Shown: positions 1 to 7,849, numbered from the stretch's first letter. The stretch: DNA of 32,575 nt from Candidatus Cybelea palsarum (GCA_003166915.1 PMUK01000200.1:1-32575); one strand, 5' to 3'. Notes: a model not told the origin generated them from the letters alone. Program-made: numbers and translations.

Positions 1-170
1 AGGTTCTCGATCGAGCACACGACGACGCAGTTGTCGGCGCGGTCGCGCATGACTTCGAGCTCGTACTCCTTCCACCCGACGATCGAGCGTTCGACCAGCA
101 CCTCGCGCACCGGGCTGGCGTCGATGCCCGCCTCGGCCAACGAGGCCAGGGCGTCGGCGTCGGCGGCGAT
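1..170 (-). CDS. carB: Carbamoyl-phosphate synthase large subunit, internal fragment (partial both ends)
   Basis: Read on the minus strand from 170 down to 1, this is an uninterrupted piece of the ATP-grasp large subunit of carbamoyl-phosphate synthase, the enzyme that makes carbamoyl phosphate for pyrimidines and arginine. The stretch contains the family-typical segments [19 protein letters not shown] and [10 protein letters not shown], preceded by [20 protein letters not shown], which fits the family's spacing after the GGGIA turn. The gene runs off the window at base 1 and breaks at about 150-170, where the DNA turns into sucD on the opposite strand. Alanine is written almost only as GCC, unlike the mixed GCG/GCC use of the rest of the window, so this piece probably comes from another genome (the sequence looks actinobacterial to me). 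Family call is firm; its place in this chromosome is doubtful. Confidence 0.85.
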   Translation of the reverse strand, partial: MAADADALASLAEAGIDASPVREVLVERSIVGWKEYELEVMRDRADNCVVVCSIEN

Positions 171-509
171 CCGATCATCGGAACGACGTTTGTCGAATGC
201 CTGCGTGAATTCAAGAACGACCCGCAGACTGGCGCGCTGGTTCTTTGCGGCGAAATCGGCGGCTCGGACGAAGAAGATGCCGCCGCGTTCATCGCCGAGC
301 ACCTGCCCGAGATGCCGGTCGTCGCCTTCGTCGGCGGCCGCAATGCCCCGCCGGGCAAGTCCCTCGGCCATGCCGGCGCGATCATCTCCGGAAACTTCGG
401 GACGCCGCAGAGCAAGATCGCCGCGTTTCAAGCGGCCGGCGTGCCGGTAGCCGAACGTCCATCCGACATCCCGCGCTTGCTTGCCGAACGCCTCGCCGTC
501 CGAGCGTAA
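150..509 (+). CDS. sucD: Succinyl-CoA synthetase alpha subunit, 3' part (5' truncated)
   Basis: This is the C-terminal third of the ADP/GDP-forming succinyl-CoA ligase alpha subunit, the citric-acid-cycle enzyme that couples succinyl-CoA cleavage to nucleotide phosphorylation. The frame opens with [20 protein letters not shown], continues through [20 protein letters not shown] and reaches the phosphohistidine loop [13 protein letters not shown], whose His codon is at 369-371. It ends at TAA 507-509. The CoA-binding N-terminal half and the beta-subunit gene sucC that normally lies upstream are absent because the sequence switches to an inverted carB fragment at about 150-170. Bases 150-170 read sensibly in both genes, so the exact break cannot be placed. 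This is a truncation at a probable assembly junction rather than a functional short gene. Confidence 0.88.
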   Translation, partial: GVGVGGDPIIGTTFVECLREFKNDPQTGALVLCGEIGGSDEEDAAAFIAEHLPEMPVVAFVGGRNAPPGKSLGHAGAIISGNFGTPQSKIAAFQAAGVPVAERPSDIPRLLAERLAVRA

Positions 510-688
510 ATCCGTCAACGGTGCTAGGCGCTATCCCTTAAGGGTACCTAAAGGAACCAACCCAATCCTGAGCAAATGCTTGGCGCAGTGGGTCACTCTG
601 TGAAATTCCTGGGGCCGGTTGGCCGCTGGGAAAGCAGGGCGGCTCGCCTTTTGACAACTCGATAATGATAGAGGGTTAAACGAACAAT
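510..688 (+). promoter_or_regulatory. Leader between sucD and the receptor gene
   Basis: This 179-base stretch has no coding frame. It holds an imperfect hairpin at 536-554 (CCTTAAGG, GTA, CCTAAAGG), which could end sucD transcription although no T-run follows, and smaller inverted repeats near 614-625 (GGCC-GGTT-GGCC) and 639-649. TTGACA at 651-656 and GATAAT at 661-666 resemble promoter hexamers, but they are too close together to be a pair. A purine-rich GAGGG at 671-675 is the nearest ribosome-binding candidate for the ATG at 689. I compared it by eye with common riboswitch cores (cobalamin, TPP, c-di-GMP) and saw no match. Confidence 0.3.
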
Positions 689-3600
689 ATGAGTTCACAA
701 CAGACCCTCCGTCGCGCGGTTATAGCCTCTTTGTTACTCGTAGCGTTCCTCAGCCAGGGAACATGGGCACTGGCAGGCGTCACGGGCAACATCGCGGGCA
801 CGATTACCGACTCGAAGGGAGTCCCGATTGCCGGCGTCCAAGTGCAGGCAGTCGCTCCCTCCGGGAGCCGGACCGCAACGACGGACGCGGGAGGTCACTT
901 TACGATCCTCTCGCTTGGCCCCGACACCTACACTATCAGTCTCACCAAGTCGGGTTACCAACCTTACTCTTACCCAGGCGTCGTGGTCTTTGCCGACCAG
1001 ACGCAACAGGTCTCCTACCGAATGACGGGGTCGCTCGTGACGATCGCGCGCGTTACGTCGTCCGCGGGTACGTCGCTGGTCAAGTCCGGCGTCGGATCCG
1101 ACCTGTATAACGTCACCTCCGCGCAGGCAGCTGCCGCTCAGGCACTCGGCGGCGGCGGTAACCTCAACAACGCCTATTCGGCCATGGCGTCGGTTCCCGG
1201 CGTCCAGACGTCGCAAGGCGGCATGGGCTGGGATTTCAATGCCGCATACGTTCGCGGTCAGAACTCGTACTACACCGCGTTCGAGTACGACGGTATTCCG
1301 ATCAACCGTTCGTTCGACAACTACAACTCGTCGACTGAATCCAGCCTGGGCCTGCAAGAACTGCAGGTGTACACGGGCGGTGGCCCCTCCTCGATTGCCT
1401 CTGCGGGCACCTCAGGGTTCATCAACCAGGTCATCAAGACGGGTACGTTCCCGGGCTTCGCGACCGCCAACCTCGGCATCGCGACCCCGGTCTTCTACCA
1501 TCAGGCGGCCGTCGAAATCGGCGGCTCGACTCCGGATCGTAACTTTAGCTATTACATCGGCCTCCTGGGCTACAACCAAGACTACCGGTCCCTCGATAAT
1601 ACCAACGGCGCCGGCTACCAAACGCCGGGCGGCATCTTTTCGGGCGACATCGACGGTGCATATATCGGTTACGGTAGCAACAGCAACCAGATTCTCGGCG
1701 TCGGGCCGACTTGCGTCTTCGGAACCTGCCAAGGCGTCAAGCCGATTTGTCCCCTGGTCAGCAACCCAAAGTTCACCTTTCCGGAGCAGGGTTGCTGGCA
1801 ATTTTACAGCGGCAACAGCGCGAACCCGCAGCAGATCGCCGATCGCGAAGACGTGATCAACCTGCACATGGGCATTCCCAAGGCCAACGGGCTTCGCGAC
1901 GACATTCAGCTGCTCTGGAGCGGTTCGGCGCTAGCCAACTACTTCTACCAGAGTCCGAGCGACATCGGCCCGGGCAACAATCAGTTCGTCTATTCGAACT
2001 ATGGCACGAAGGCCGCGCCCGCGACCTGCGGTCCGGAAGCAATTGGTCCCGGGCTAACCGTTAACGGGTGCACGAGCAACGGTCAGATTGTGTCCCTGCT
2101 CACAGCGTCGCCCTTCTTCGGCGGCCCGTATATTTGCGATCCAGCCAAGGGCTCATTTACAGGCTGCGCGCCGACGTACGTTGGCTACGGCGACAACGTC
2201 GCATATAACGTGCCGTTTGGCACGCCGATCGGCACCAACAACTACAAAACGGGCGCTTCGGCAATCAAGGCGCCGGGCGTCTATATGGCTCCCGACACTC
2301 CCGCACACGCCTTCCGCGGACCGCTTCCGCTCACCGACAACTCGATCAACAACAACCGGAATGACACCGGCATCACGAAGGTTCAGTACACCTACGCGCT
2401 GAGTCAATCCGCGTACCTGCGGGCATATGGATACACCTTCTACTCCGACTGGATGCAGAACGATCCGATGTTCGGCGGCACGGACGAAGGCGTTCCTTCG
2501 GCCATCTCTGCCCAATATCAACTGATCACCCACTCCTCGGGGTATGCCCTTGACTTCCAGGATCAGCTCAACGACCAGAACCTGATAAGCCTCGACGGCA
2601 ACTACACCACCGCCGGCGTCATCCGGTTCAACAACAGTTCGGCGTATCAGGGCTGTCTTGGCGCGTGTTCGGACGGCTCTCCGACCGGCTACATGGCAAA
2701 ATCGGCTGGGGGCTACACCTGCTTCAACGGTACGCCGAACTCATCGGGAGTCGTTCCCGGAACCGTTGTTCCATGTCTCAGCAGCAGCTACTACGATCCA
2801 AACCTCTCAGTCTCCGGAGTAAGCTGCGCAAAGAAGTACAGCACGTCGTGCATCGTAGCCCCGACCTGGCTGAGCGGCGCCCAGTCGACGCCCACCTTTG
2901 GCGCGGCCGGCACGCCCGCCGCAAGGGCGAATGCAACGTGGGATTCGGTCTGGAGCGGCAATGCCACCGGTTCGTACAACGCGGTGCAGCCGAAGTTCAC
3001 CAACGCCTCGTTCTCGGACCAGTTCCGACCGAACGACAAGTTGTTGGTCAACGCGTCAATCCGGTACGACAACTTCGCGTACAACCTTCCTAATACGGCC
3101 ACGAACGCCAACGAGTTCTACGCCAACATGTCGGCGAACTACACCTGCGTCTATGCGGCCACAAACCAGGTCCTAACGGTACAACTGGCACCGGGCCAAC
3201 CGCCACCGGCCTCGGCGCAGTATGTCGACGGAAACTGCAACGCAGCCGCTTCGGTAATCAACCCGAAGGGGCCGCATACGGGATGGGTCCATCCCAACGG
3301 CACGACGCAGAACGGCGTCGCGGCGCCGGACTTCACGGCCAGTTCACCGAGCTCGTACGCACTCAGCTACTGGGAGCCGCGTTTCTCGGCAACCTACACC
3401 CTGTCACCCGACACCGTTATCCGGGCCTCGGCTGGACGGTTCACGCAACCGCCAATCTCGGCGTCACTCCAGTACTCAAGCCTTTCGGGTGACGACCGGT
3501 CGGTTTGGAACAACACGATGAACCTCGGGTTCTACACTCCGTTCCATCCGATTCCGGGCATCTCGTCGGGACAGTACGATCTCTCGTACGAGCAGCACTT

Positions 3601-4744
3601 CCGCGGAACGGACATGAGCTTTAAGCTCACGCCCTTCTACACTTGGGTCTCGAACTGGCAGCAGCAAACGTTCATCGGCGCCGGCTTCGTGACGCAGGTG
3701 CCCGTCGGCGTGAACCGCGACCAAGGCGTCGAGTTCCAGTTCAACAAGGGTGACTTCACCCGTAATGGCCTTTCCGGCCAACTGGCGTTCACGTACACGA
3801 ACTCCAAGGTCTTGTTCCAAAACATTCCACTGAGCACGGGTGGCACGATTACGAACGAACTCGTCGGTCTCAATCAAGTCATCTCGCAGTACAATGCTCT
3901 GACCAAGGCTGGGGGCGGGAAACCCTGCTATCAGGGCGGCGTGGGCGTTTCGTGCAGCAAGAAAAATGGCTCGGCGGCCGACACGATCCTCAACCCGTAC
4001 TACAATGCGCCATCGCAGGGGCTCTTGAGCCTCGGCGGCTGGTACAACCCGTTCAGCACGGCGATCGCGCCAAGCCTCAACGGGTCCCTCGGCAGCTACA
4101 TCTCGCCGATCGTCTCGTCGTTGATTCTCAACTGGCGTCACGACAAGCTGGCCATCACGCCCAGCTTCTCGTTCCAGACCGGCGGCTACTATGGTAGTCC
4201 GCTGGATACCAACGGCCTCGATCCGCGCACATGCGTGCAGAACTCGCTAGCCGCCGGAATTACGAAGGTCTCCCCGAAGACGAACCCGTTGCAGTGCAAC
4301 TATCTGAGCACGAGCACGGCGGGCGCCTTCGGGTACTTGTACATTCCGGACCCGCAAACGGGATCGTTCCTGTTTGACAACTACCAGCAGCCAAGCTCAA
4401 TCGTTGGAAATCTTCAGATCTCCTACGACGTGAGCCCGCGTATCAAACTCACCCTGTTGGGGGCCGACCTCTTCCACTCGTGCTTCGGCGGTACGTCAGC
4501 ACCGTGGACGGCGGCCAATCCGCCCAGCAACGTGATTTGCGGATACACGCCTGATGGCGGCGTGCTCAACAGCACGCTCTATCCGGCGAACTTCTACAAC
4601 GGCACTGGCATCGGCGACCGCGCGGCCAATAAGGCGAGCACGCCATGGACGCAAAGCTACATACCGTCGAACGGCAACAACGCCGCGATCGGCGGAGGAG
4701 CTCCGCCAATCAACCTCTACTTCAACGCTGCGCTGAAGATCTAA
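689..4744 (+). CDS. TonB-dependent-receptor-type outer-membrane protein with carboxypeptidase-like N-terminal domain
   Basis: A 1351-residue exported protein. Residues 1 to about 29 form a signal peptide (RRA then a hydrophobic VIASLLLVAFL core, WALAG cut region). Residues 31-115 are a carboxypeptidase-regulatory-like beta-sandwich (GTITDSKGVPIAGVQVQA, then FTILSLGPDTYTISLTKSGY), the extension common on Oar-type receptors of Acidobacteria and Bacteroidota. Residues 155-250 look like a plug domain (AYSAMASVPGVQTSQGGMGW, YVRGQNSYYTAFEYDGIPIN, ELQVYTGGGPSSIASAGTSG). The rest is rich in alternating aromatic and polar strands, as in a 22-strand barrel, and ends NLYFNAALKI. Such proteins take up large or scarce ligands across the outer membrane using TonB energy; the ligand here is unknown and no TonB/ExbBD genes lie nearby. 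It carries about two dozen cysteines, many in close pairs, which is unusual for a barrel. It appears to be a single-gene unit, with its own leader and a strong terminator. Confidence 0.85.
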   Translation: MSSQQTLRRAVIASLLLVAFLSQGTWALAGVTGNIAGTITDSKGVPIAGVQVQAVAPSGSRTATTDAGGHFTILSLGPDTYTISLTKSGYQPYSYPGVVVFADQTQQVSYRMTGSLVTIARVTSSAGTSLVKSGVGSDLYNVTSAQAAAAQALGGGGNLNNAYSAMASVPGVQTSQGGMGWDFNAAYVRGQNSYYTAFEYDGIPINRSFDNYNSSTESSLGLQELQVYTGGGPSSIASAGTSGFINQVIKTGTFPGFATANLGIATPVFYHQAAVEIGGSTPDRNFSYYIGLLGYNQDYRSLDNTNGAGYQTPGGIFSGDIDGAYIGYGSNSNQILGVGPTCVFGTCQGVKPICPLVSNPKFTFPEQGCWQFYSGNSANPQQIADREDVINLHMGIPKANGLRDDIQLLWSGSALANYFYQSPSDIGPGNNQFVYSNYGTKAAPATCGPEAIGPGLTVNGCTSNGQIVSLLTASPFFGGPYICDPAKGSFTGCAPTYVGYGDNVAYNVPFGTPIGTNNYKTGASAIKAPGVYMAPDTPAHAFRGPLPLTDNSINNNRNDTGITKVQYTYALSQSAYLRAYGYTFYSDWMQNDPMFGGTDEGVPSAISAQYQLITHSSGYALDFQDQLNDQNLISLDGNYTTAGVIRFNNSSAYQGCLGACSDGSPTGYMAKSAGGYTCFNGTPNSSGVVPGTVVPCLSSSYYDPNLSVSGVSCAKKYSTSCIVAPTWLSGAQSTPTFGAAGTPAARANATWDSVWSGNATGSYNAVQPKFTNASFSDQFRPNDKLLVNASIRYDNFAYNLPNTATNANEFYANMSANYTCVYAATNQVLTVQLAPGQPPPASAQYVDGNCNAAASVINPKGPHTGWVHPNGTTQNGVAAPDFTASSPSSYALSYWEPRFSATYTLSPDTVIRASAGRFTQPPISASLQYSSLSGDDRSVWNNTMNLGFYTPFHPIPGISSGQYDLSYEQHFRGTDMSFKLTPFYTWVSNWQQQTFIGAGFVTQVPVGVNRDQGVEFQFNKGDFTRNGLSGQLAFTYTNSKVLFQNIPLSTGGTITNELVGLNQVISQYNALTKAGGGKPCYQGGVGVSCSKKNGSAADTILNPYYNAPSQGLLSLGGWYNPFSTAIAPSLNGSLGSYISPIVSSLILNWRHDKLAITPSFSFQTGGYYGSPLDTNGLDPRTCVQNSLAAGITKVSPKTNPLQCNYLSTSTAGAFGYLYIPDPQTGSFLFDNYQQPSSIVGNLQISYDVSPRIKLTLLGADLFHSCFGGTSAPWTAANPPSNVICGYTPDGGVLNSTLYPANFYNGTGIGDRAANKASTPWTQSYIPSNGNNAAIGGGAPPINLYFNAALKI

Positions 4745-4774
4745 CGAAAAGCGCCTCGCTAGAGTAGCAAGCAT

Positions 4775-4806
4775 GAAGCGGGACCCTCCGGGGTCCCGCT
4801 TCTTTA
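4775..4806 (+). terminator. Rho-independent terminator after the receptor gene
   Basis: A perfect 12-bp stem, GAAGCGGGACCC at 4775-4786 and its complement at 4791-4802, with a TCCG loop, is followed by TTTAAT. It lies 31 bases after the stop codon of the receptor gene. Confidence 0.9.
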
Positions 4807-4847
4807 ATGCAGCAGGCCCGGCGAATGGTTAGGCGAAGTCGGCAGGG

Positions 4848-5645
4848 ATGCAGAGACACGTTCTGCTGTCGGCATGCGTTTTAGCGTGCGCCGGGTTCCT
4901 TCCGACGCCGGCTCTTTCTGATGGCGCGACAGCCCCAACCGGCACGCCGCCGCCGCAGATCTATCACATCGTGACGACGGCGCTTTGCTCGCGGCTGCAC
5001 GGAACGGTGAGGCCCGCCGTCGCCATGGTATTGCAAAACGATCAGAAAATCGCGAAGAGCCCGCCGCTGTTTGCGCGATACCGCAGAGCCATGCTGGAAA
5101 GCGGCAGCGATTCGATCAACACTTCTACGCCGGAAACCGACATGACGCTGCAGCAGATGTCGTACCTCGTCTCGCCGACGGCACGCAATTTGATAAGCGC
5201 GCAAACGCTGCTCGATGATCCGAAGCTGACCTCGTCCACGGGAAATTCGGCCGACGACGCTACGCTTGCGCTGATTCGCAAGCAGTTGCTCGAAACGATC
5301 GCATTCCAAAGCGCCGCGCTCGACATCATCAACGGATTCGTCCAAACCCAGCAGCTGGGAGAGCTACAGCACATCGGCACGGACTATATCGCGGCCATCC
5401 AAACCAGCGATAGTACTGCCCAGATTGCGCAAGAGCACCCGAATCAGTTTCAGGATCCCAACGCGCCGGGAATCCCCGAGAACCCATACGCCTTCGACGT
5501 TGCTCAGATCCCCGGTTTGGCGGTCGGCTACAATCCGATCACGCGTCTTTTGGAAGGCCTGCAATGGCTGAAAACGGAGACGTCAAAGAGGGAGGACGCG
5601 GCGGGAAAAACCATCGGCGACGCTCTGAGCCAGTGCGGCAAGTGA
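4848..5645 (+). CDS. Exported protein of unknown function
   Basis: 265 residues; no family recognised. The N-terminus MQRHVLLSACVLACAGFLPT followed by PALSDGA is a clear signal peptide, so the protein acts outside the cytoplasm. The mature part is mostly predicted helix with low hydrophobicity (IRKQLLETIAFQSAALDII and IQTSDSTAQIAQEHPNQFQ are examples) and has a conserved-looking HIVTTALCSRLHGTV segment near the start. An in-frame TAG at 4830-4832 leaves ATG 4848 as the first possible start, yet the purine run GGCAGGG touches it directly, so ribosome binding is atypical. It heads a run of exported-protein genes: 31 bases separate it from the next gene, which suggests joint transcription. Function cannot be inferred from sequence. 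Confidence 0.75.
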   Translation: MQRHVLLSACVLACAGFLPTPALSDGATAPTGTPPPQIYHIVTTALCSRLHGTVRPAVAMVLQNDQKIAKSPPLFARYRRAMLESGSDSINTSTPETDMTLQQMSYLVSPTARNLISAQTLLDDPKLTSSTGNSADDATLALIRKQLLETIAFQSAALDIINGFVQTQQLGELQHIGTDYIAAIQTSDSTAQIAQEHPNQFQDPNAPGIPENPYAFDVAQIPGLAVGYNPITRLLEGLQWLKTETSKREDAAGKTIGDALSQCGK

Positions 5646-5676
5646 TTTGTAACTAAAAAGTTGAGGGGATATCTTC

Positions 5677-6453
5677 ATGCGTAATAGACGAGACATTTTA
5701 ACCGTGGCCGCGGCGGCGGCAATGATCTTTGTACCGGCTTTCGTGCGCGCAGACACCACAGTGCCTACGCTCGTGTACAACTTCAGCTACAGTGCGAATC
5801 AGGATATCAACGCAAAGGACTCGGCGAATTCCGCGGAAGACTATACCGGGGGCCCGTACACCAACGGTAGTGCCAGTCTCGCGAATCCGGGGTCGGGCAC
5901 GTCCCACTACGAAGCCGGGCTGAACGACAAGGGGACGATGACCGTCGACATTTTGGGCAAACAGAGTGACGGTGGTTTGATCGTTTCAATCACCGAGGCC
6001 GGCCAGCAGACGCGGCGAGCCCCAGCGGCGACGTGCGTCGTCTACGGCAATACCCACGTCATTTGCGACCCGAACAAAACCGTCTATACCGAGGAGTACA
6101 CGCTCCTGCGCTTTCTCGGGCAAAACTTCGTTGACCCGGCGAACATCGATGCAAAGCGCCACTGGCAGGTCGTGCAAGACTCGCCAACGATGAAAGTCAC
6201 GGCGGACTACGTGATCGGACCCACGACCAGCAGCGACGTGCAGATCAGCGAGACGCGCAAAATTAGCACGCCTGGCCAGAGCAACGTGACGACCAACGTG
6301 GAGACCAAGATCGGTTACGATATGAGCCGCATCGTCCCGACAACCGTTCAGGAATACGTGACCCAGCGCCAGGATCGCGGCGTCACCGGAATGGCGACGA
6401 CGATCTATCAAACGACGCTTCAGTTGGTCTCCGACACCATGGCGAAAACATGA
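5677..6453 (+). CDS. Exported protein of unknown function, tandem paralogue A
   Basis: 258 residues with a signal peptide (MRNRRDILTVAAAAAMIFVP, cut near FVRADTT). The mature protein has VYNFSYSANQDINAKDS near its start, then a core GGLIVSITEAGQQTRRAPA followed by ATCVVYGNTHVICDPNK, in which Cys120 and Cys130 could form a disulfide, and YTEEYTLLRFLGQNFVDP. The next gene encodes a clear paralogue with the same blocks in the same order, so this is a local tandem duplication. GAGGGG lies about ten bases before the ATG, a good ribosome-binding site. The stop overlaps the next start as ATGA, so the two are translationally coupled. The family is not one I recognise; an envelope or secreted role is inferred only from the signal peptide. 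Confidence 0.78.
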   Translation: MRNRRDILTVAAAAAMIFVPAFVRADTTVPTLVYNFSYSANQDINAKDSANSAEDYTGGPYTNGSASLANPGSGTSHYEAGLNDKGTMTVDILGKQSDGGLIVSITEAGQQTRRAPAATCVVYGNTHVICDPNKTVYTEEYTLLRFLGQNFVDPANIDAKRHWQVVQDSPTMKVTADYVIGPTTSSDVQISETRKISTPGQSNVTTNVETKIGYDMSRIVPTTVQEYVTQRQDRGVTGMATTIYQTTLQLVSDTMAKT

Positions 6454-7214
6454 GTAAAATCACTGCGGTAGCCGCTATAACGGCGTCGCTCTCCTTAGCG
6501 CCGACCGTCGTCTTCGCCGATTCACCGCCGGTGCAGCTCGTCTATAATTTCACCTACAGCTCGAATCAGCAGATAGCCGCGCGGGATTCGAGCAATAGCA
6601 TCGAGTCCGTCGATACTGAGATGCTCGAGTTGGCGGGGGGCACCGCCGACAACGGAATCAGCCACTACGGCGGCGCAGTGAGCGACAAGGGCACGATGAC
6701 CGTGCAAGTGATCGGTACCGAGCAAGACGGAGGACTCGTTGTCAACATCAGCGAGGCAGGCCAGCAGGCGCGGCGGGCCCCGGCAGCAACGTGCGTCGTC
6801 TACGGCAGCACTCGCGTGATCTGCGATCCGAACAAGACGGTCTACACCGAGGAGTACACGCTCCTGCGGTTTCTCGGCGGGAAGTTCGTCGATCCAAGTC
6901 AGCTCGACGCGAATAAGCATTGGACGGCGACCGGCTTGAACGGTCCCGCTCTCGTCGTCTCTGCCGACTACACCATCAACGGCAATAACAACGGCCAAAT
7001 GCAGATCGGCGAGAAGCGTATTATTAAGGCTTCAGGAGTGGGGCATCTGACGACGGACGTCGAGACGAAGATCGGCTGCGATTTCAATCGATCCCTACCA
7101 ATCTCGGTCAATGAGTACGCGACTCAATACACCGACGCCGGCCTGAAGGGCACCTCGACGACGATCTATCAAACGACGCTCCGGCTCGTCTCCGACACCG
7201 TGGGAAAGACATAG
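6450..7214 (+). CDS. Exported protein of unknown function, tandem paralogue B
   Basis: 254 residues, paralogue of the preceding gene. Signal peptide MSKITAVAAITASLSLAPTV, cut near VFADSPP. Shared blocks are VYNFTYSSNQQIAARDSSNS, GLVVNISEAGQQARRAPA, ATCVVYGSTRVICDPNK (Cys115 and Cys125) and YTEEYTLLRFLGGKFVDP, then the C-terminal TTIYQTTLRLVSDT shared with TTIYQTTLQLVSDT of the neighbour. The two differ most in residues 50-70 and around 160-190. It starts inside the stop codon of the first copy (ATGA), so the pair is probably made in similar amounts and may form a heteromer; that is inference. Its stop TAG overlaps the possible start of the small open frame that follows. Confidence 0.78.
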   Translation: MSKITAVAAITASLSLAPTVVFADSPPVQLVYNFTYSSNQQIAARDSSNSIESVDTEMLELAGGTADNGISHYGGAVSDKGTMTVQVIGTEQDGGLVVNISEAGQQARRAPAATCVVYGSTRVICDPNKTVYTEEYTLLRFLGGKFVDPSQLDANKHWTATGLNGPALVVSADYTINGNNNGQMQIGEKRIIKASGVGHLTTDVETKIGCDFNRSLPISVNEYATQYTDAGLKGTSTTIYQTTLRLVSDTVGKT

Positions 7215-7423
7215 CGCAGTACGGATATCGGTGCGAGGATTGCGAGAGGGCGATCTTTCCAACGACGACCCGTAGTGAGCTGCGCTGGCTGCAAGACCGG
7301 CTACACGTCGTTCGCGAGGTCGCAAAACACTCGGCTGGCGGCCTAGACACCTGGATGATGGACGGACTCGGTTTCTTAGAGGAACATCAAGGGCACAGCC
7401 TCGTGCTGGTCTCGCGCCGCTAG
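7211..7423 (+). CDS. Small CxxC protein, no canonical start codon
   Basis: An open frame of about 70 codons fills the space after the paralogue pair. It reads AQYGYRCEDCERAIFPTTTR, continues through LRWLQDRLHVVREVAKHSAG and ends HQGHSLVLVSRR with TAG at 7421-7423. The start YGYRCEDC resembles the first half of a small zinc ribbon, but only one CxxC pair is present. There is no ATG, GTG or TTG in frame before this motif. The only plausible initiator is ATA at 7211-7213, which overlaps the previous stop as ATAG and has GGGAAAG four bases upstream. The gene may use AUA, may have lost its start codon, or may be a relic. The protein-like composition supports past or present coding; function unknown. 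Confidence 0.45.
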   Translation: MAQYGYRCEDCERAIFPTTTRSELRWLQDRLHVVREVAKHSAGGLDTWMMDGLGFLEEHQGHSLVLVSRR

Positions 7424-7450
7424 GGACTAGCGAGAAATCGAGTGGCGCTT

Positions 7451-7480
7451 TGTCAGCCTGAGTCTATCGAAGGGCGAAGG
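7451..7480. repeat. Extragenic repeat-like element
   Basis: TGTCAGCCTGAGTCTATCGA followed by AGGGCGAAGG resembles the TGTCANCCTGAG...TCGAAGG type of dispersed intergenic element seen in many GC-rich bacterial genomes. It sits between the convergent ends of the small CxxC frame and the LysM gene. Partial matches to the same element occur at the ends of two other genes in this window (near 9727-9737 and 19302-19312). Confidence 0.4.
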
Positions 7481-7483
7481 GGG

Positions 7484-7765
7484 TTACTCTGGGATGCGAA
7501 GGTGCTCCCCAGGTTGCAATGCGCCCGACTGAAGGTGGTTCACGTCGGTGATTCGGTCGACGATCTCTTGAACGTCGGCGCTCGGGCCGGAGTGGGCGGC
7601 TGCGAGCCCCCATAGCGTGTCGCCTGGTTGGACGGTGACGGTCGCGTAGTGCTCTGCCGAAGCCGCGTAGAGCCGGACGCTCGAGAGCATCGGAAGGGCC
7701 ACCATAACCCCCAGGGCGGCCAGCGCGATTGCTGGCATGAGCGTGAAATGTTTGCGCCTATCCAC
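7484..7765 (-). CDS. Small LysM-domain membrane-anchored protein, YneA-like position
   Basis: 93 residues from a GTG at 7765, chosen because AGGAG lies eight bases before it; a TTG at 7792 further upstream lacks a site. Residues 11-32 are one hydrophobic segment (PAIALAALGVMVALPMLSSV), so the protein is membrane-anchored or exported. Residues 42-91 form a single LysM domain (TVQPGDTLWGLAAAHSG ... LQPGEHLRIPE), which binds peptidoglycan. The gene is divergent from lexA across a region with a LexA box, exactly where Bacillus carries yneA, the SOS-induced division inhibitor that has the same TM-plus-LysM design. An SOS-controlled cell-division or wall role is therefore a reasonable inference, but sequence identity to YneA itself has not been tested. 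Confidence 0.8.
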   Translation of the reverse strand: MDRRKHFTLMPAIALAALGVMVALPMLSSVRLYAASAEHYATVTVQPGDTLWGLAAAHSGPSADVQEIVDRITDVNHLQSGALQPGEHLRIPE

Positions 7766-7811
7766 CGTTATCACTCCTATATCTAGTGCCAAACGCCTGT
7801 TCGTCCACTAG

Positions 7812-7842
7812 ATTCTAGCACGGAGCTGCCTTGGGGTGTCAA
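7812..7842 (-). promoter_or_regulatory. Promoter candidate for the LysM gene
   Basis: On the minus strand TTGACA (7842-7837) is a perfect -35 hexamer and TAGAAT (7817-7812) differs from the -10 consensus at one base. The spacing is 19 bases, slightly long. The LexA box lies eight bases upstream of the -35. Confidence 0.5.
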
Positions 7843-7849
7843 GCGGTTG

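Noticed and set aside
31-450. A plus-strand open frame across the carB/sucD junction
   Set aside because: Its translation is low-complexity Arg/Ser-rich and antisense to carB, then out of frame with sucD; it is an artefact of the junction.
651-679. TTGACA with a downstream GATAAT as the receptor-gene promoter
   Set aside because: The two hexamers are only four bases apart, and at 17 bases from TTGACA the sequence is GGTTAA; no credible pair.
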